Shown here piece after piece: positions 6,896-14,767 of a stretch of DNA of 16,852 nucleotides. Numbering within the stretch: the first letter of the stretch is position 1; every line of letters starts with the position of its first letter. Origin of the DNA: Gammaproteobacteria bacterium HGW-Gammaproteobacteria-14 (lineage in GTDB: Bacteria; Pseudomonadota; Gammaproteobacteria; Pseudomonadales; Alcanivoracaceae); NCBI GenBank assembly GCA_002840115.1, contig PGZG01000013.1, positions 1-16,852 on the forward strand, written 5' to 3'. The notes below the pieces were generated by a model that was given only the letters and a program-made list of their open reading frames with translations, made no database searches and had not been told where the DNA came from. The translations under genes and the position numbers were made by a program.

Positions 6896-8305
6896 TTAAT
6901 CAGCCATCGCGACCATATTGGCGCCAAAGCGGTTGGAGTCGTTAGCCCATACCAGCAGGTCATAGTAGTGGCGAATATGGCGTACGTAGATAACCGCTTG
7001 CATGCCACCGCGGGCATAGCCGTGCCGAGCATGGCGGTAGTAGGCCTCCTGGCGCAGTAGTGGCAGATTTTTCTGCACATCGGCCCAGACATCCGGGTTG
7101 CCCCCATGCCGTTGAGTGAGCACCCGCGCATCTTCGACATGACCAAAACCAACATTGTAAGCGGCTACGGCAAACCAGGTCCGATCCGGCTCTGGAATGC
7201 GGTCGGGCATACGATCATACAGTTTGCGCAAATAAGCGGCGCCTGCATGAATGCTGGCGATGGGGTCTGTGCGATCAGCTACACCCATTTCTGCGGCAGT
7301 GCGCTGGGTGAGCATCATCAGGCCGCGCACGCCGGTGGGCGATACGGCATGTTGATCCCACATGGACTCCTGGTAGCCGAGAGCGGCCAGCAGTCGCCAG
7401 TCAAAGCCTTGATCTTCGGCAGCCTGACGAAAGGCTTCGGCGTACTGCGGCAGTCGGGCGTCCAGATGACGTAGAAAAGAACGGGACGAGTACAGGTTCA
7501 TCTGTTCCGCCTGACCATAAAAGCGGCTTTCCAGACGAGCTATGGAGCCATCGGCTTTGCGCTGGGTCAGGAAGCGCTGTGCGGCAAGATGCAGGCTGTT
7601 GTCGGCCTGCTTGCGGAACGCCCAGCCTAATTGTTGATCGGCAATATCAAGCCCGGCGCGTAGTTCAGGGAACAGGGCGCGGTGTAGCTGCCAGCTGTTC
7701 GAGTCGACCAGTGCAAGGTCATAGCTACCTTCGGTCAGCAGGCTTAGCAGGCGCTCGGTATTGGTAGCCTCAATGGAGCCAAACTGAATGTCCATGCCGT
7801 GGCGACGCAGGTCGCGCAATTCTTCCTCCTGGCTGCTACCGGCCAGTACGGCAATGCGACGATTGCTGATGTCCCCTAAGGATGTAGGGCGGATATCCCC
7901 GGCACGATAGATAATCCGTTCGGAAACGGTTTGATAATCACCAGCAAAGCGCAGAGTGTCTTTTCGGTCCGGGGTAATAGCCAGGGCGGCGGCGGCAAGA
8001 TCAACTTTTCCACGGCGCACCATGTTGATCAGGTCCGGAATGTTATCGGCACTGACCATTCGCAGGGAAACCCCCAGCTCTTCCGCAAAAGCCTTGGCCA
8101 GTTCGTACTCGAGGCCTGTGTCGCCGTGTTGATCCTGATACCAGGTTGTGGGGGAAAAGCGGGAAGCAACGACCAATTCGCCCCGTGACAGGACCTGTTC
8201 CAAAGACGTGGGAACCGGCCGCATGGCCAGCAAGAAAGCCGTCAGTAAGGTCAGGCCCAAGGGCAAGACAAGGTGGCGACTCTGTCGTATCAGTGCGCTC
8301 ATCAT
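6896..8305 (-). CDS. mltF: Membrane-bound lytic murein transglycosylase F
   Basis: A 469-residue envelope protein. Residues about 11-28 form a hydrophobic signal or anchor; about 40-265 is a periplasmic solute-binding (SBP_bac_3) domain (LVVASRFSPTTWY, GLEYELAKAFAEELGV, KVDLAAAALAITPDRK); about 285-450 is a lysozyme-like family 1E transglycosylase domain. The catalytic glutamate is E313 in ALGYQESMW, followed by the SPTGVRGLMMLT segment and AAYNVGFGHVEDA. It cleaves peptidoglycan between MurNAc and GlcNAc with 1,6-anhydro-MurNAc formation; the binding domain is thought to regulate it through muropeptides. No lipobox is seen: the segment before residue 40 lacks a cysteine, so it is probably anchored by the helix. 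The start has AGAGGAA nine bases upstream; the next codon is also ATG. It diverges from purL. Confidence 0.95.
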   Translation of the reverse strand: MMSALIRQSRHLVLPLGLTLLTAFLLAMRPVPTSLEQVLSRGELVVASRFSPTTWYQDQHGDTGLEYELAKAFAEELGVSLRMVSADNIPDLINMVRRGKVDLAAAALAITPDRKDTLRFAGDYQTVSERIIYRAGDIRPTSLGDISNRRIAVLAGSSQEEELRDLRRHGMDIQFGSIEATNTERLLSLLTEGSYDLALVDSNSWQLHRALFPELRAGLDIADQQLGWAFRKQADNSLHLAAQRFLTQRKADGSIARLESRFYGQAEQMNLYSSRSFLRHLDARLPQYAEAFRQAAEDQGFDWRLLAALGYQESMWDQHAVSPTGVRGLMMLTQRTAAEMGVADRTDPIASIHAGAAYLRKLYDRMPDRIPEPDRTWFAVAAYNVGFGHVEDARVLTQRHGGNPDVWADVQKNLPLLRQEAYYRHARHGYARGGMQAVIYVRHIRHYYDLLVWANDSNRFGANMVAMAD

Positions 8306-8688
8306 CCGGTTCAGTTCCTCTGCTGGTGGAGCCAGTCAGGCCGGTATTGCCGCTTCCGACAGTGGTCTTCCATGGGTCAAGCCCCAAACCACTGACTATA
8401 AGATCACGATATTCTGTGACCCGTGTCACTAAGATGCCGCGAACTCTAACAGCGCAGCGTGAAATTGCTATCATGTGATTGTTTGACAATCTTCATGGTT
8501 TACAGGGATTTAACGCTTTTAAGCCATGAGAGGGATGGCCTTGCTAGGTAGGCTTTCCGACCTTTTCCTTGATGTGGCACTGCTGGCCCAGAGGGATGTG
8601 TGATCGGGTTTCTGGAAAGACTTATTCACCGGGGTCTAAATCCCGTATCATGTCGCCTCCCCGCAATCCCCCGGCCAGAAGGCGTCAC
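8306..8688. other. 383-bp divergent intergenic region between mltF and purL
   Basis: No convincing gene is present. Plus-strand reading frames that enter the region are low in codon quality and lack a ribosome site; the frame upstream of purL (from 8569) precedes the conserved PurL N-terminus. Visible structures are a small inverted repeat GTGAC-CCGT-GTCAC at 8416-8429, a dyad over a perfect TTGACA at 8477-8491, an inverted repeat TCATGG/CCATGA (8493-8498 with 8524-8529), and a potential leader stem 8602-8608 with 8642-8649. A TATAGT on the minus strand (8395-8400) could be a -10 element for mltF, but no good -35 accompanies it. Confidence 0.6.
8477..8514 (+). promoter_or_regulatory. Candidate purL promoter with dyad over the -35 element
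   Basis: GATTGT-TTG-ACAATC (8477-8491) is a perfect 6-bp inverted repeat centred on a perfect -35 hexamer, TTGACA at 8483-8488. A -10 is weak: TTTAAC at 8509-8514 matches four of six positions but with a 20-base spacer. The dyad could be an operator. If used, it gives a purL leader of about 165 bases. A competing -10-like TATCAT lies at 8646-8651, without a matching -35. Confidence 0.35.
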
Positions 8689-11600
8689 ATGCTGATAATG
8701 CACGGTAGTTCTGCTCTTTCCCCGTTTCGTAAAGACAAGTTGCTGCAGGGACAGCAGGGCGTCGTTTCGTTTGCCGCCCGGTTTGTGCATTTCGTAGAGC
8801 TGGCGGAGCCGCTGAGCGACGATCAGCACGCTGTGCTTGAAAAGCTGCTCAGTTATGGGCCGACGGGGCAGGAAGAGCAAACCACGGGTGAATTATTTTT
8901 GGTGGTTCCCCGGCCGGGCACTATTTCGCCCTGGTCCTCGAAGGCAACGGATATCTGCCGTAATGCCGGTCTTTCTGCCGTCCGTCGAGTGGAGCGGGGT
9001 ATCGAGTTTCTGGTGACATTTGCCGATGGTGTTTCCGAGCAGCAGCGGTCGGATTGGCAAGCGGCCATCCATGATCGGATGACACAGGTCGTTATGACCA
9101 CGCTGGAGCAGGCGGATGCGTTGTTCGCCCGTCATGCGCCGCGGTTGCTGGACCGAGTGGATGTGCTCGGCGGTGGCCGGGATGCGTTGGCGCAGGCCAA
9201 TACAGCCTTGGGTTTGGCCTTGGCAGAGGATGAAATTGATTATCTGACAGAGCAGTTTTCCCGCTTGGGTCGTAACCCGACAGATGCGGAGTTGATGATG
9301 TTCGCTCAGGCGAACTCTGAGCATTGTCGCCATAAAATTTTCAATGCGGACTGGGTCATTGATAGCAAAGCTCAGGACATCAGTTTGTTCGGCATGATTC
9401 GTAATACTTTCAAGGAAAGTCCTGAGGGTGTGCTGTCGGCCTATAAAGATAATGCGTCTGTGATCGAGGGTTTGTTGGCGGAACGTTTTTTTGCGGACCC
9501 CGAGACAAATCAGTACGGTTTTGTTGAAGAGCCGATTCATATCCTGATGAAGGTGGAGACCCACAATCATCCCACCGCTATTGCACCGCATCCCGGCGCG
9601 GCTACTGGTTCCGGTGGTGAAATTCGTGACGAGGGTGCTACCGGGCGTGGCTCCAAACCAAAGGCCGGGATGACCGGATTTTCAGTGTCCAATCTCAATA
9701 TTCCCGGTTTTGCCCAGCCCTGGGAAGGAAGCTATGGCAAGCCCGGCCGAATTGCTTCCGCGCTTGATATTATGATTGAAGGCCCGATTGGTGGTGCCGC
9801 CTTCAATAATGAATTTGGTCGCCCTAATCTAACCGGTTATTTCCGCACTCTGGAAATTGAGGCGCCGGGTATTGTTGGCGATGAAATGCGTGGTTACCAC
9901 AAGCCGATCATGATTGCTGGCGGTGTTGGCAATATTCGGCCGGACCATGTGGAGAAACAACGCATCCCTCCCGGTGCTAATATTATTGTGCTTGGCGGTC
10001 CTGCGTTGTTGATTGGTCTGGGTGGTGGCGCGGCGTCTTCCATGGCTTCCGGGCAAAGTGCGGAAGCACTCGACTTTGCCTCGGTGCAGCGGGATAACCC
10101 GGAAATTGAGCGGCGCTGTCAGGAAGTGATTGATCGCTGCTGGGCCTACGGTGATCGCAACCCGATTATTTCGATTCATGACGTCGGTGCCGGTGGTCTG
10201 TCAAATGCTTTGCCTGAGCTGGTACATGATGCTGATCGTGGTGCCCGCCTTGAACTGCGTCATATTCCCTGCGACGAACCGGGAATGAGCCCGGTGGAAA
10301 TCTGGTGTAACGAAGCGCAGGAGCGCTATGTGTTGGCGGTGAGCAATGAGGATTTGCCCCGCTTTGAAGCTATTTGTGCTCGCGAACGGGCGCCTTTTGC
10401 AGTGCTTGGTGAGGCTACGGAAGAGGAGCATCTAAAGGTTTCCGATAATCTGCTTAATGACGCACCGGTGGATTTGCCGATGAATGTGTTATTTGGCAAG
10501 CCGCCAAAAATGCTGCGCGAGTTTGATCGCAGTGATTTCGAGCGGCAGCCATTCTCGGTAGCGGATATTGAATTGCGTGATGCGATCCAGCGCGTGCTGC
10601 AACTCCCTTCAGTGGCCAGCAAAAGTTTTTTGATTACCATTGGTGATCGCTCTGTTACTGGTCTGGTAAATCGTGAGCAAATGGTTGGGCCATGGCAGGT
10701 GCCGGTGGCGGACTGTGCGGTGACCGCTAGCAGCTATAACAGCTATGTCGGTGAGGCCATGGCCATGGGGGAGCGAACACCATTGGCTCTGGTGAACGCG
10801 GCAGCCTCCGGACGCATGGCGGTGGCGGAATCCATTACCAATATTGCGGCGGCGGATATCGGCTCTTTGAGCAATATCAAGCTGTCTGCAAACTGGATGG
10901 CGGCGGCCAATCATCCCGGCGAGGATCAGAACCTGTTTGATACCGTGCAGGCGGTGGGTATGGAGCTGTGCCCGGCCTTGGGTATCGCCATTCCGGTTGG
11001 CAAGGACTCCCTGTCCATGCGCACGGTTTGGCAAGAGCATGGTCTGGAGAAATCAGTTACTGCGCCGCTGTCATTGATTGTCTCTGCCTTTGCTCCGGTA
11101 CGTGATATTCGTAACACCGTGACGCCGCAGCTGCGGACGGAGCCAGATACGGTGTTGCTGCTGCTGGATCTTGGCCGCGGTCAGAACCGGTTGGCAGGTT
11201 CAGCGCTGGCGCAGGTCTATGGTGTTGTTGGTGATGTTTCGCCGGATCTGGATGATCCTGTATTGCTGAGTAACTTCTTTTCGGTGACCCAGGCGCTTAT
11301 TGCTGAGCAACGTTTGTTGGCCTACCACGATCGTTCGGATGGTGGCCTGCTGGCGGCGTTGGTGGAGATGGCTTTTGCCGGTCGTGTGGGTGTTGATCTG
11401 GTGCTTGACCACATTGCGGGTGATGGCGAAGAAGCGATTGCTGCCTTGTTCTCTGAAGAGCTGGGTGCGGTGATTCAAGTGCGTGCGGATCAGGCGGACT
11501 ATGTGATTGCCCAGTATGCTGAGACCGGTCTGGGTGAGTGCATTCATCGTATTGGTGAACTTAATGCAGAAGACGTTCTGCGGCTACGTTTAGGCGGAGC

Positions 11601-12576
11601 CATTTTACTGGAAACGCCACGTCGTGAGCTGCATCGCACTTGGGCAGAGACCAGCTTCCGTATTCAGGCGCTACGCGACAACCCCAACTGTGCCCAGCAG
11701 GAATTTGATGCCATTCCGGATGCTAATGATCCGGGTTTGAATGTGCGCTTGACGTTTGATATGAGCGATAATGTGGCGGCTCCCTTTATCGGAGGCGCTC
11801 GTCCTCGGGTGGCTATTCTGCGTGAGCAGGGAGTTAATGGGCACCTGGAAATGGCGGCGGTATTTCAGCGTGCTGGTTTTGATGCCTATGACGTACACAT
11901 GAGCGACTTGCTGGCCGGGCGAGTGTCGCTTGCCGATTTCCGTGGGTTAGTGGCCTGCGGTGGGTTCTCCTATGGTGATGTGCTGGGCGCAGGTGAAGGC
12001 TGGGCAAAAACCATTTTGTACAATGCGGCGTTACGAGATGCTTTTAGTGCCTTCTTTGCTCGTTCGGACACTTTTTCATTAGGTGTTTGTAATGGCTGCC
12101 AGATGTTGTCGACGTTGAAAGCATTGATTCCGGGCACAGATCACTGGCCTCGCTTTGTGCGAAACCTGTCAGAGCAATTTGAAGCGCGTACGGCGCTGGT
12201 GGAAATCACTCGCTCACCCTCGATTTTTCTTGAAGGGATGGCTGGTACTCGGTTGCCGATTGCGGTGGCTCATGGAGAAGGGCGAGTGGAAATCAGTGAT
12301 GATGCCTATCGTACCTGTGTGGATCAGCAGCTTTTGGCGCTGCGTTATATTGACTCTTTTGGTAATCCGGCAGCGAATTATCCGGCGAATCCCAACGGCT
12401 CTATCGGTGGCGCCACCGGCTTTACCACCGCAGACGGTCGCGTCACGATTATGATGCCACATCCGGAGCGAGTGTTCCGGGTGGCGCAGCAGAGCTGGTG
12501 TCCAGATGAGTGGAAGCAGTTTGAGAATGCGCCCTGGTTCCGCATGTTCGCCAATGCCCGCAAGTGGGTTGGCTAA
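8689..12576 (+). CDS. purL: Phosphoribosylformylglycinamidine synthase (FGAM synthetase), large single-chain form
   Basis: A 1295-residue enzyme, the same length as E. coli PurL. It converts FGAR, glutamine and ATP to FGAM in step four of purine synthesis. The N-terminal domain (1-about 140), the linker, the two AIR-synthetase-like halves and the C-terminal glutaminase are all present. Landmarks are PRPGTISPWSSKATD, GRNPTDAELMMFAQANSEHC, the nucleotide-site GAATGSGGEIRDEGATGRG (about 303-321), GLGGGAASSMASGQ (about 443), AYHDRSDGGLL (about 880), and the glutaminase triad C1134 (GVCNGCQM), H1258 and E1260 (MMPHPERVF). I start at the ATG at 8689 (MLIMHGSSALSPF aligns with the E. coli N-terminus; AAGG sits about seven bases upstream), not at the longer upstream frame. 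It is probably followed in the same transcript by the thioesterase gene, 23 bp downstream. Confidence 0.98.
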   Translation: MLIMHGSSALSPFRKDKLLQGQQGVVSFAARFVHFVELAEPLSDDQHAVLEKLLSYGPTGQEEQTTGELFLVVPRPGTISPWSSKATDICRNAGLSAVRRVERGIEFLVTFADGVSEQQRSDWQAAIHDRMTQVVMTTLEQADALFARHAPRLLDRVDVLGGGRDALAQANTALGLALAEDEIDYLTEQFSRLGRNPTDAELMMFAQANSEHCRHKIFNADWVIDSKAQDISLFGMIRNTFKESPEGVLSAYKDNASVIEGLLAERFFADPETNQYGFVEEPIHILMKVETHNHPTAIAPHPGAATGSGGEIRDEGATGRGSKPKAGMTGFSVSNLNIPGFAQPWEGSYGKPGRIASALDIMIEGPIGGAAFNNEFGRPNLTGYFRTLEIEAPGIVGDEMRGYHKPIMIAGGVGNIRPDHVEKQRIPPGANIIVLGGPALLIGLGGGAASSMASGQSAEALDFASVQRDNPEIERRCQEVIDRCWAYGDRNPIISIHDVGAGGLSNALPELVHDADRGARLELRHIPCDEPGMSPVEIWCNEAQERYVLAVSNEDLPRFEAICARERAPFAVLGEATEEEHLKVSDNLLNDAPVDLPMNVLFGKPPKMLREFDRSDFERQPFSVADIELRDAIQRVLQLPSVASKSFLITIGDRSVTGLVNREQMVGPWQVPVADCAVTASSYNSYVGEAMAMGERTPLALVNAAASGRMAVAESITNIAAADIGSLSNIKLSANWMAAANHPGEDQNLFDTVQAVGMELCPALGIAIPVGKDSLSMRTVWQEHGLEKSVTAPLSLIVSAFAPVRDIRNTVTPQLRTEPDTVLLLLDLGRGQNRLAGSALAQVYGVVGDVSPDLDDPVLLSNFFSVTQALIAEQRLLAYHDRSDGGLLAALVEMAFAGRVGVDLVLDHIAGDGEEAIAALFSEELGAVIQVRADQADYVIAQYAETGLGECIHRIGELNAEDVLRLRLGGAILLETPRRELHRTWAETSFRIQALRDNPNCAQQEFDAIPDANDPGLNVRLTFDMSDNVAAPFIGGARPRVAILREQGVNGHLEMAAVFQRAGFDAYDVHMSDLLAGRVSLADFRGLVACGGFSYGDVLGAGEGWAKTILYNAALRDAFSAFFARSDTFSLGVCNGCQMLSTLKALIPGTDHWPRFVRNLSEQFEARTALVEITRSPSIFLEGMAGTRLPIAVAHGEGRVEISDDAYRTCVDQQLLALRYIDSFGNPAANYPANPNGSIGGATGFTTADGRVTIMMPHPERVFRVAQQSWCPDEWKQFENAPWFRMFANARKWVG

Positions 12577-12599
12577 TCGATTAGCAGGGTTGGTGTTCT

Positions 12600-13268
12600 A
12601 TGAGCGAAAAAACCTGGGGGCCGTTTGAGCTCCTTCAGGCTCACCAGAGTGATGTTCCTGAAACCTTCGTGATTCGTCGTCGCATTGCCGCAGCGATGCA
12701 GCAGCTATCAGAGCGCCTGATTCGTGTTGATGCGGAGGATGCGGAGCTGGAAAACTGGGCCGTTACTCTGGAGCAGTTGCTGGCTCAGGTCGGCGAGCCC
12801 AGTCGGCGTAATACCCGTGATGCTAATCGTCGGTTATTTACCGGTCAGGCCAGCAGCTTCGATGTGTTTGACATGATGGACTATGATCCTGTGGGAGGCC
12901 TGTCCAATCCCATTGCACCCCAGCTGGCCTGGGTGAGTGAGTCAGCGGACGGTGTTGAGGGACGTGTTCGTCTTGGTGAGCATTATCAGGGGCCGCCGGG
13001 GCGTGTGCATGGTGGAGTGATTGCCTGGATTCTTGATGCTCTGCTATCCCGTGCCATGCATGCAGCCTTGAAAATTGGTGTTACCGGCACCCTGACGATT
13101 CGCTATATGGCGTCTACGCCCATTGATACCGAGCTGCGCTGCACCGCGAACATTGTTCGCATGGAAGGTCGCAAGATGTTTATTGAGGGCGCGATTTTTC
13201 ATGGTGACCAGCAAACCGTTCAAGCGGAAGGTATTTTTCTGCAACCGGATTTCAGTAAACGTCGATGA
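12600..13268 (+). CDS. PaaI/THEM4-type hotdog-fold acyl-CoA thioesterase
   Basis: A 222-residue protein. Residues about 105-218 form a hotdog domain with the PGRVHGGVIAWILDALLSRA signature. H137, D146 and T162 have the same 9- and 16-residue spacing as the catalytic His, Asp and Thr I recall for human THEM4/THEM5, which supports a working CoA-thioesterase. The N-terminal 100 residues (helical, charged, WGPFELLQAH...FDVFDMMDYDPVGGLSNP) resemble the extension seen in this bacterial subgroup and may pack on the domain. The substrate is unknown; a medium- or long-chain acyl-CoA is a guess. The ribosome site is weak (AGGG about 11 bases upstream), so translation may be low. The gene lies 23 bp after purL and overlaps the next gene by ATGA. 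Confidence 0.85.
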   Translation: MSEKTWGPFELLQAHQSDVPETFVIRRRIAAAMQQLSERLIRVDAEDAELENWAVTLEQLLAQVGEPSRRNTRDANRRLFTGQASSFDVFDMMDYDPVGGLSNPIAPQLAWVSESADGVEGRVRLGEHYQGPPGRVHGGVIAWILDALLSRAMHAALKIGVTGTLTIRYMASTPIDTELRCTANIVRMEGRKMFIEGAIFHGDQQTVQAEGIFLQPDFSKRR

Positions 13269-13582
13269 GCTTGTTCAAACTGTGTTTTTATGTACCGATA
13301 GAACACGCAGAAGGGGTAAAGGCCGCCGTGTTTTCAGCGGGTGCCGGGCGCATTGGTAACTATGACTGTTGTGCCTGGCAGGTATTGGGTGAAGGTCAGT
13401 TCCGGCCGTTGTCCGGTAGTGCTCCACATATTGGCCAGCATGGACATCTTGAGAAAATTCCTGAATATCGTGTCGAGATGATTTGCGAAGCAGCCCATTT
13501 GCAGGCTGCGTTAGCGGCGCTACGAGGGGCCCATCCCTATGAAGAGCCAGCGATTGATGTTTGGCGTTTGGAGAGACCTTAG
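13265..13582 (+). CDS. Small NIF3/YqfO-like (COG3323-type) protein
   Basis: A 105-residue protein starting MSLFKLCFYVPIEHAEGVKAAVFSAGAGRIGNY and ending in GAHPYEEPAIDVWRLERP. This pattern (FYVP, GAGxIGxYxxC, RVEMIC, AHPYEEPA) is that of the small domain inserted in or attached to NIF3/YqfO dinuclear-metal proteins, which here stands alone; the fold is PII-like (CutA-related) in solved relatives. It lacks the NIF3 metal-binding halves, so an enzyme role is unlikely; function unknown. Start ATG 13265 overlaps the thioesterase stop (ATGA), has no good ribosome site of its own, and is therefore probably translationally coupled. Confidence 0.85.
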   Translation: MSLFKLCFYVPIEHAEGVKAAVFSAGAGRIGNYDCCAWQVLGEGQFRPLSGSAPHIGQHGHLEKIPEYRVEMICEAAHLQAALAALRGAHPYEEPAIDVWRLERP

Positions 13583-13590
13583 ATCGGTTA

Positions 13591-13617
13591 TCCCATGTGG
13601 GAGACTACACCTGTAGT
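13591..13617. repeat. Two adjacent short palindromes in a convergent gap
   Basis: TCCCATGTGGGA (13591-13602) and ACTACACCTGTAGT (13604-13617) lie side by side where the NIF3-like gene and the rssA gene converge; the second overlaps the rssA stop codon (CTA at 13605). Neither has a T-run, so a classical terminator is not supported. They might act as weak stops or be incidental. Confidence 0.35.
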
Positions 13618-14522
13618 GGCGCTGCGGGCTGTCCTATCCAACCGAGGATTTCCTCCTCACGACGGCGCACCAGATTGCGACCTTCTTCGATGGCCTCTTT
13701 GGCGCGATGAAAATCCATCAAGGCAAAGTCTTCCAGCTGCGGCAGTAGCGAAATTTCCGCGGGATCGCCGGCCATGCGGCTACGGGTGATGCGATCCTGC
13801 ATGATATTGATGCTGGCGGAGACCACATCGAGCAATCCTGGTTCGGCGTCCTCGTCGTCGGAAATAAAATAATTGGCGAGTTTTTGCAGCAAGCTGCGTT
13901 CTTCGCTGGTGGCGTTGGCGTCATTGTGGGTGACGGCATCGCGACTATGGCGGGGCATATGGGCGCCGACCAGTTGAGCATTCAGGTTTACGGCAATGAC
14001 GATTTCCGCGCCCAGCGCTCGACAGGCGGATACCGGCACCGGATTGACCAAACCGCCATCCAGCATCCAGCGATCGTCGACTTTTACCGGAGAAAAAAGG
14101 CCGGGCAGGGCGCAGGAAGCTCGGGCAGCCCGGAGCACCGGGCCACGACGAATCCAGATTTCACGGCCACTTTTCATTTCGGTAGCAATGGTGACGAACT
14201 GTTTTTCCAGAGCTTCAATATCCGGGTTGCGGTGTTTTTCCCGGAAAAACCCAAATAGTTTTTCACCTTTGACCACTCCGCCGGCGAGGCTGATATCCAG
14301 CAAGCCAAAGACGTCGCGCATGGTCAGGGTTTGCACCCAGTCGGCAAACTCATCGAGTTGGCCGGAGACATATACCGCCCCAACCAATGCGCCGATAGAG
14401 GTGCCTGCGACGACTTGTGGCTGGATGCCAAGTTTTTCCAGCTCCTGAATAACACCGATATGAGCCCAGCCGCGAGCGGAGCCGCTGCCGAGCGCAAGAC
14501 CAACCACCGGAGTGCGGCTCAT
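13605..14522 (-). CDS. rssA: Patatin-like phospholipase of the RssA type
   Basis: A 305-residue patatin-fold hydrolase, close in length to E. coli RssA (301). The oxyanion glycine-rich loop LALGSGSARGWAHIGV (residues 9-24), the nucleophile elbow GTSIG (S42) and the aspartate of the catalytic dyad in LDGGLVNPVPVS (D155) are all present, so an active Ser-Asp lipid acyl hydrolase is expected. GREIWIRRGPVLRAARASCALPGLFSPV and the C-terminal MAGDP/DFHRAKEAIEEGR are also RssA-like. No signal peptide is seen. The physiological substrate is unknown in E. coli too. Start ATG 14522 has AAGGAG seven bases upstream; a longer frame to 14615 is not coding-like. It is the last gene of the nudL-gammaCA-DUF1289 unit, 28 bp after the DUF1289 gene. 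Confidence 0.92.
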   Translation of the reverse strand: MSRTPVVGLALGSGSARGWAHIGVIQELEKLGIQPQVVAGTSIGALVGAVYVSGQLDEFADWVQTLTMRDVFGLLDISLAGGVVKGEKLFGFFREKHRNPDIEALEKQFVTIATEMKSGREIWIRRGPVLRAARASCALPGLFSPVKVDDRWMLDGGLVNPVPVSACRALGAEIVIAVNLNAQLVGAHMPRHSRDAVTHNDANATSEERSLLQKLANYFISDDEDAEPGLLDVVSASINIMQDRITRSRMAGDPAEISLLPQLEDFALMDFHRAKEAIEEGRNLVRRREEEILGWIGQPAAPLQV

Positions 14523-14550
14523 TGAAATACTCCTTAAGCTCAGGACTATG

Positions 14551-14763
14551 CTACTGGTTTTTCGCCACCAGACAGGGGGCGATATCACCGCACATTCTTT
14601 GTTGGCAGCGCTCAATCACTTGTCGTTGCTGATCCGGATTCATGCGCCCCCAGTGGCTTATTTCCTGACCGGTGCGAAAGCAGCCAACGCAGACATCATC
14701 TTCGTCGAGGGCACAAATACTGACGCAGGGAGAGGGTACAATATCGATGAGATTAATATCCAT
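14551..14763 (-). CDS. DUF1289 cysteine-rich small protein
   Basis: A 70-residue protein with the DUF1289 signature: SPCVSICALDEDDVCVGCFR, with C13, C17, C25 and C28, then TGQEISHWGRMN and a helical, charged end. The four cysteines probably bind a metal, zinc or an iron-sulfur cluster. Function is unknown. The start is uncertain: ATG 14763 lies four bases downstream of the preceding gene's TGA and suggests coupling; ATG 14790 in the same frame would add nine residues (MNATNRTDS) and overlap that gene. It is common in proteobacteria and often lies beside unrelated housekeeping genes. Confidence 0.85.
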   Translation of the reverse strand: MDINLIDIVPSPCVSICALDEDDVCVGCFRTGQEISHWGRMNPDQQRQVIERCQQRMCGDIAPCLVAKNQ

Positions 14764-14767
14764 GGAA

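Noticed and set aside
8416..8429. GTGAC-CCGT-GTCAC inverted repeat near mltF
   Set aside because: Only 5 bp per arm in a 383-bp region, with no aligned promoter; chance is likely. Kept as a note, not as an operator.
8148..8432. Plus-strand reading frames antisense to mltF and running into the intergenic region
   Set aside because: They overlap mltF in reverse, have no ribosome site or family resemblance, and reflect the codon bias of the gene on the other strand; the same holds for the many antisense frames over purL and the kinase gene.
8569..8688. Upstream in-frame extension of purL (40 more residues)
   Set aside because: The PurL N-terminus conserved with E. coli begins at MLIMHGSSALSPF (ATG 8689), giving exactly 1295 residues; the extension has no conserved pattern and no ribosome site.
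14523..14615. Upstream in-frame extension of rssA (31 residues)
   Set aside because: The start at 14522 has AAGGAG at good spacing and matches RssA; the extension overlaps the neighbouring DUF1289 gene.
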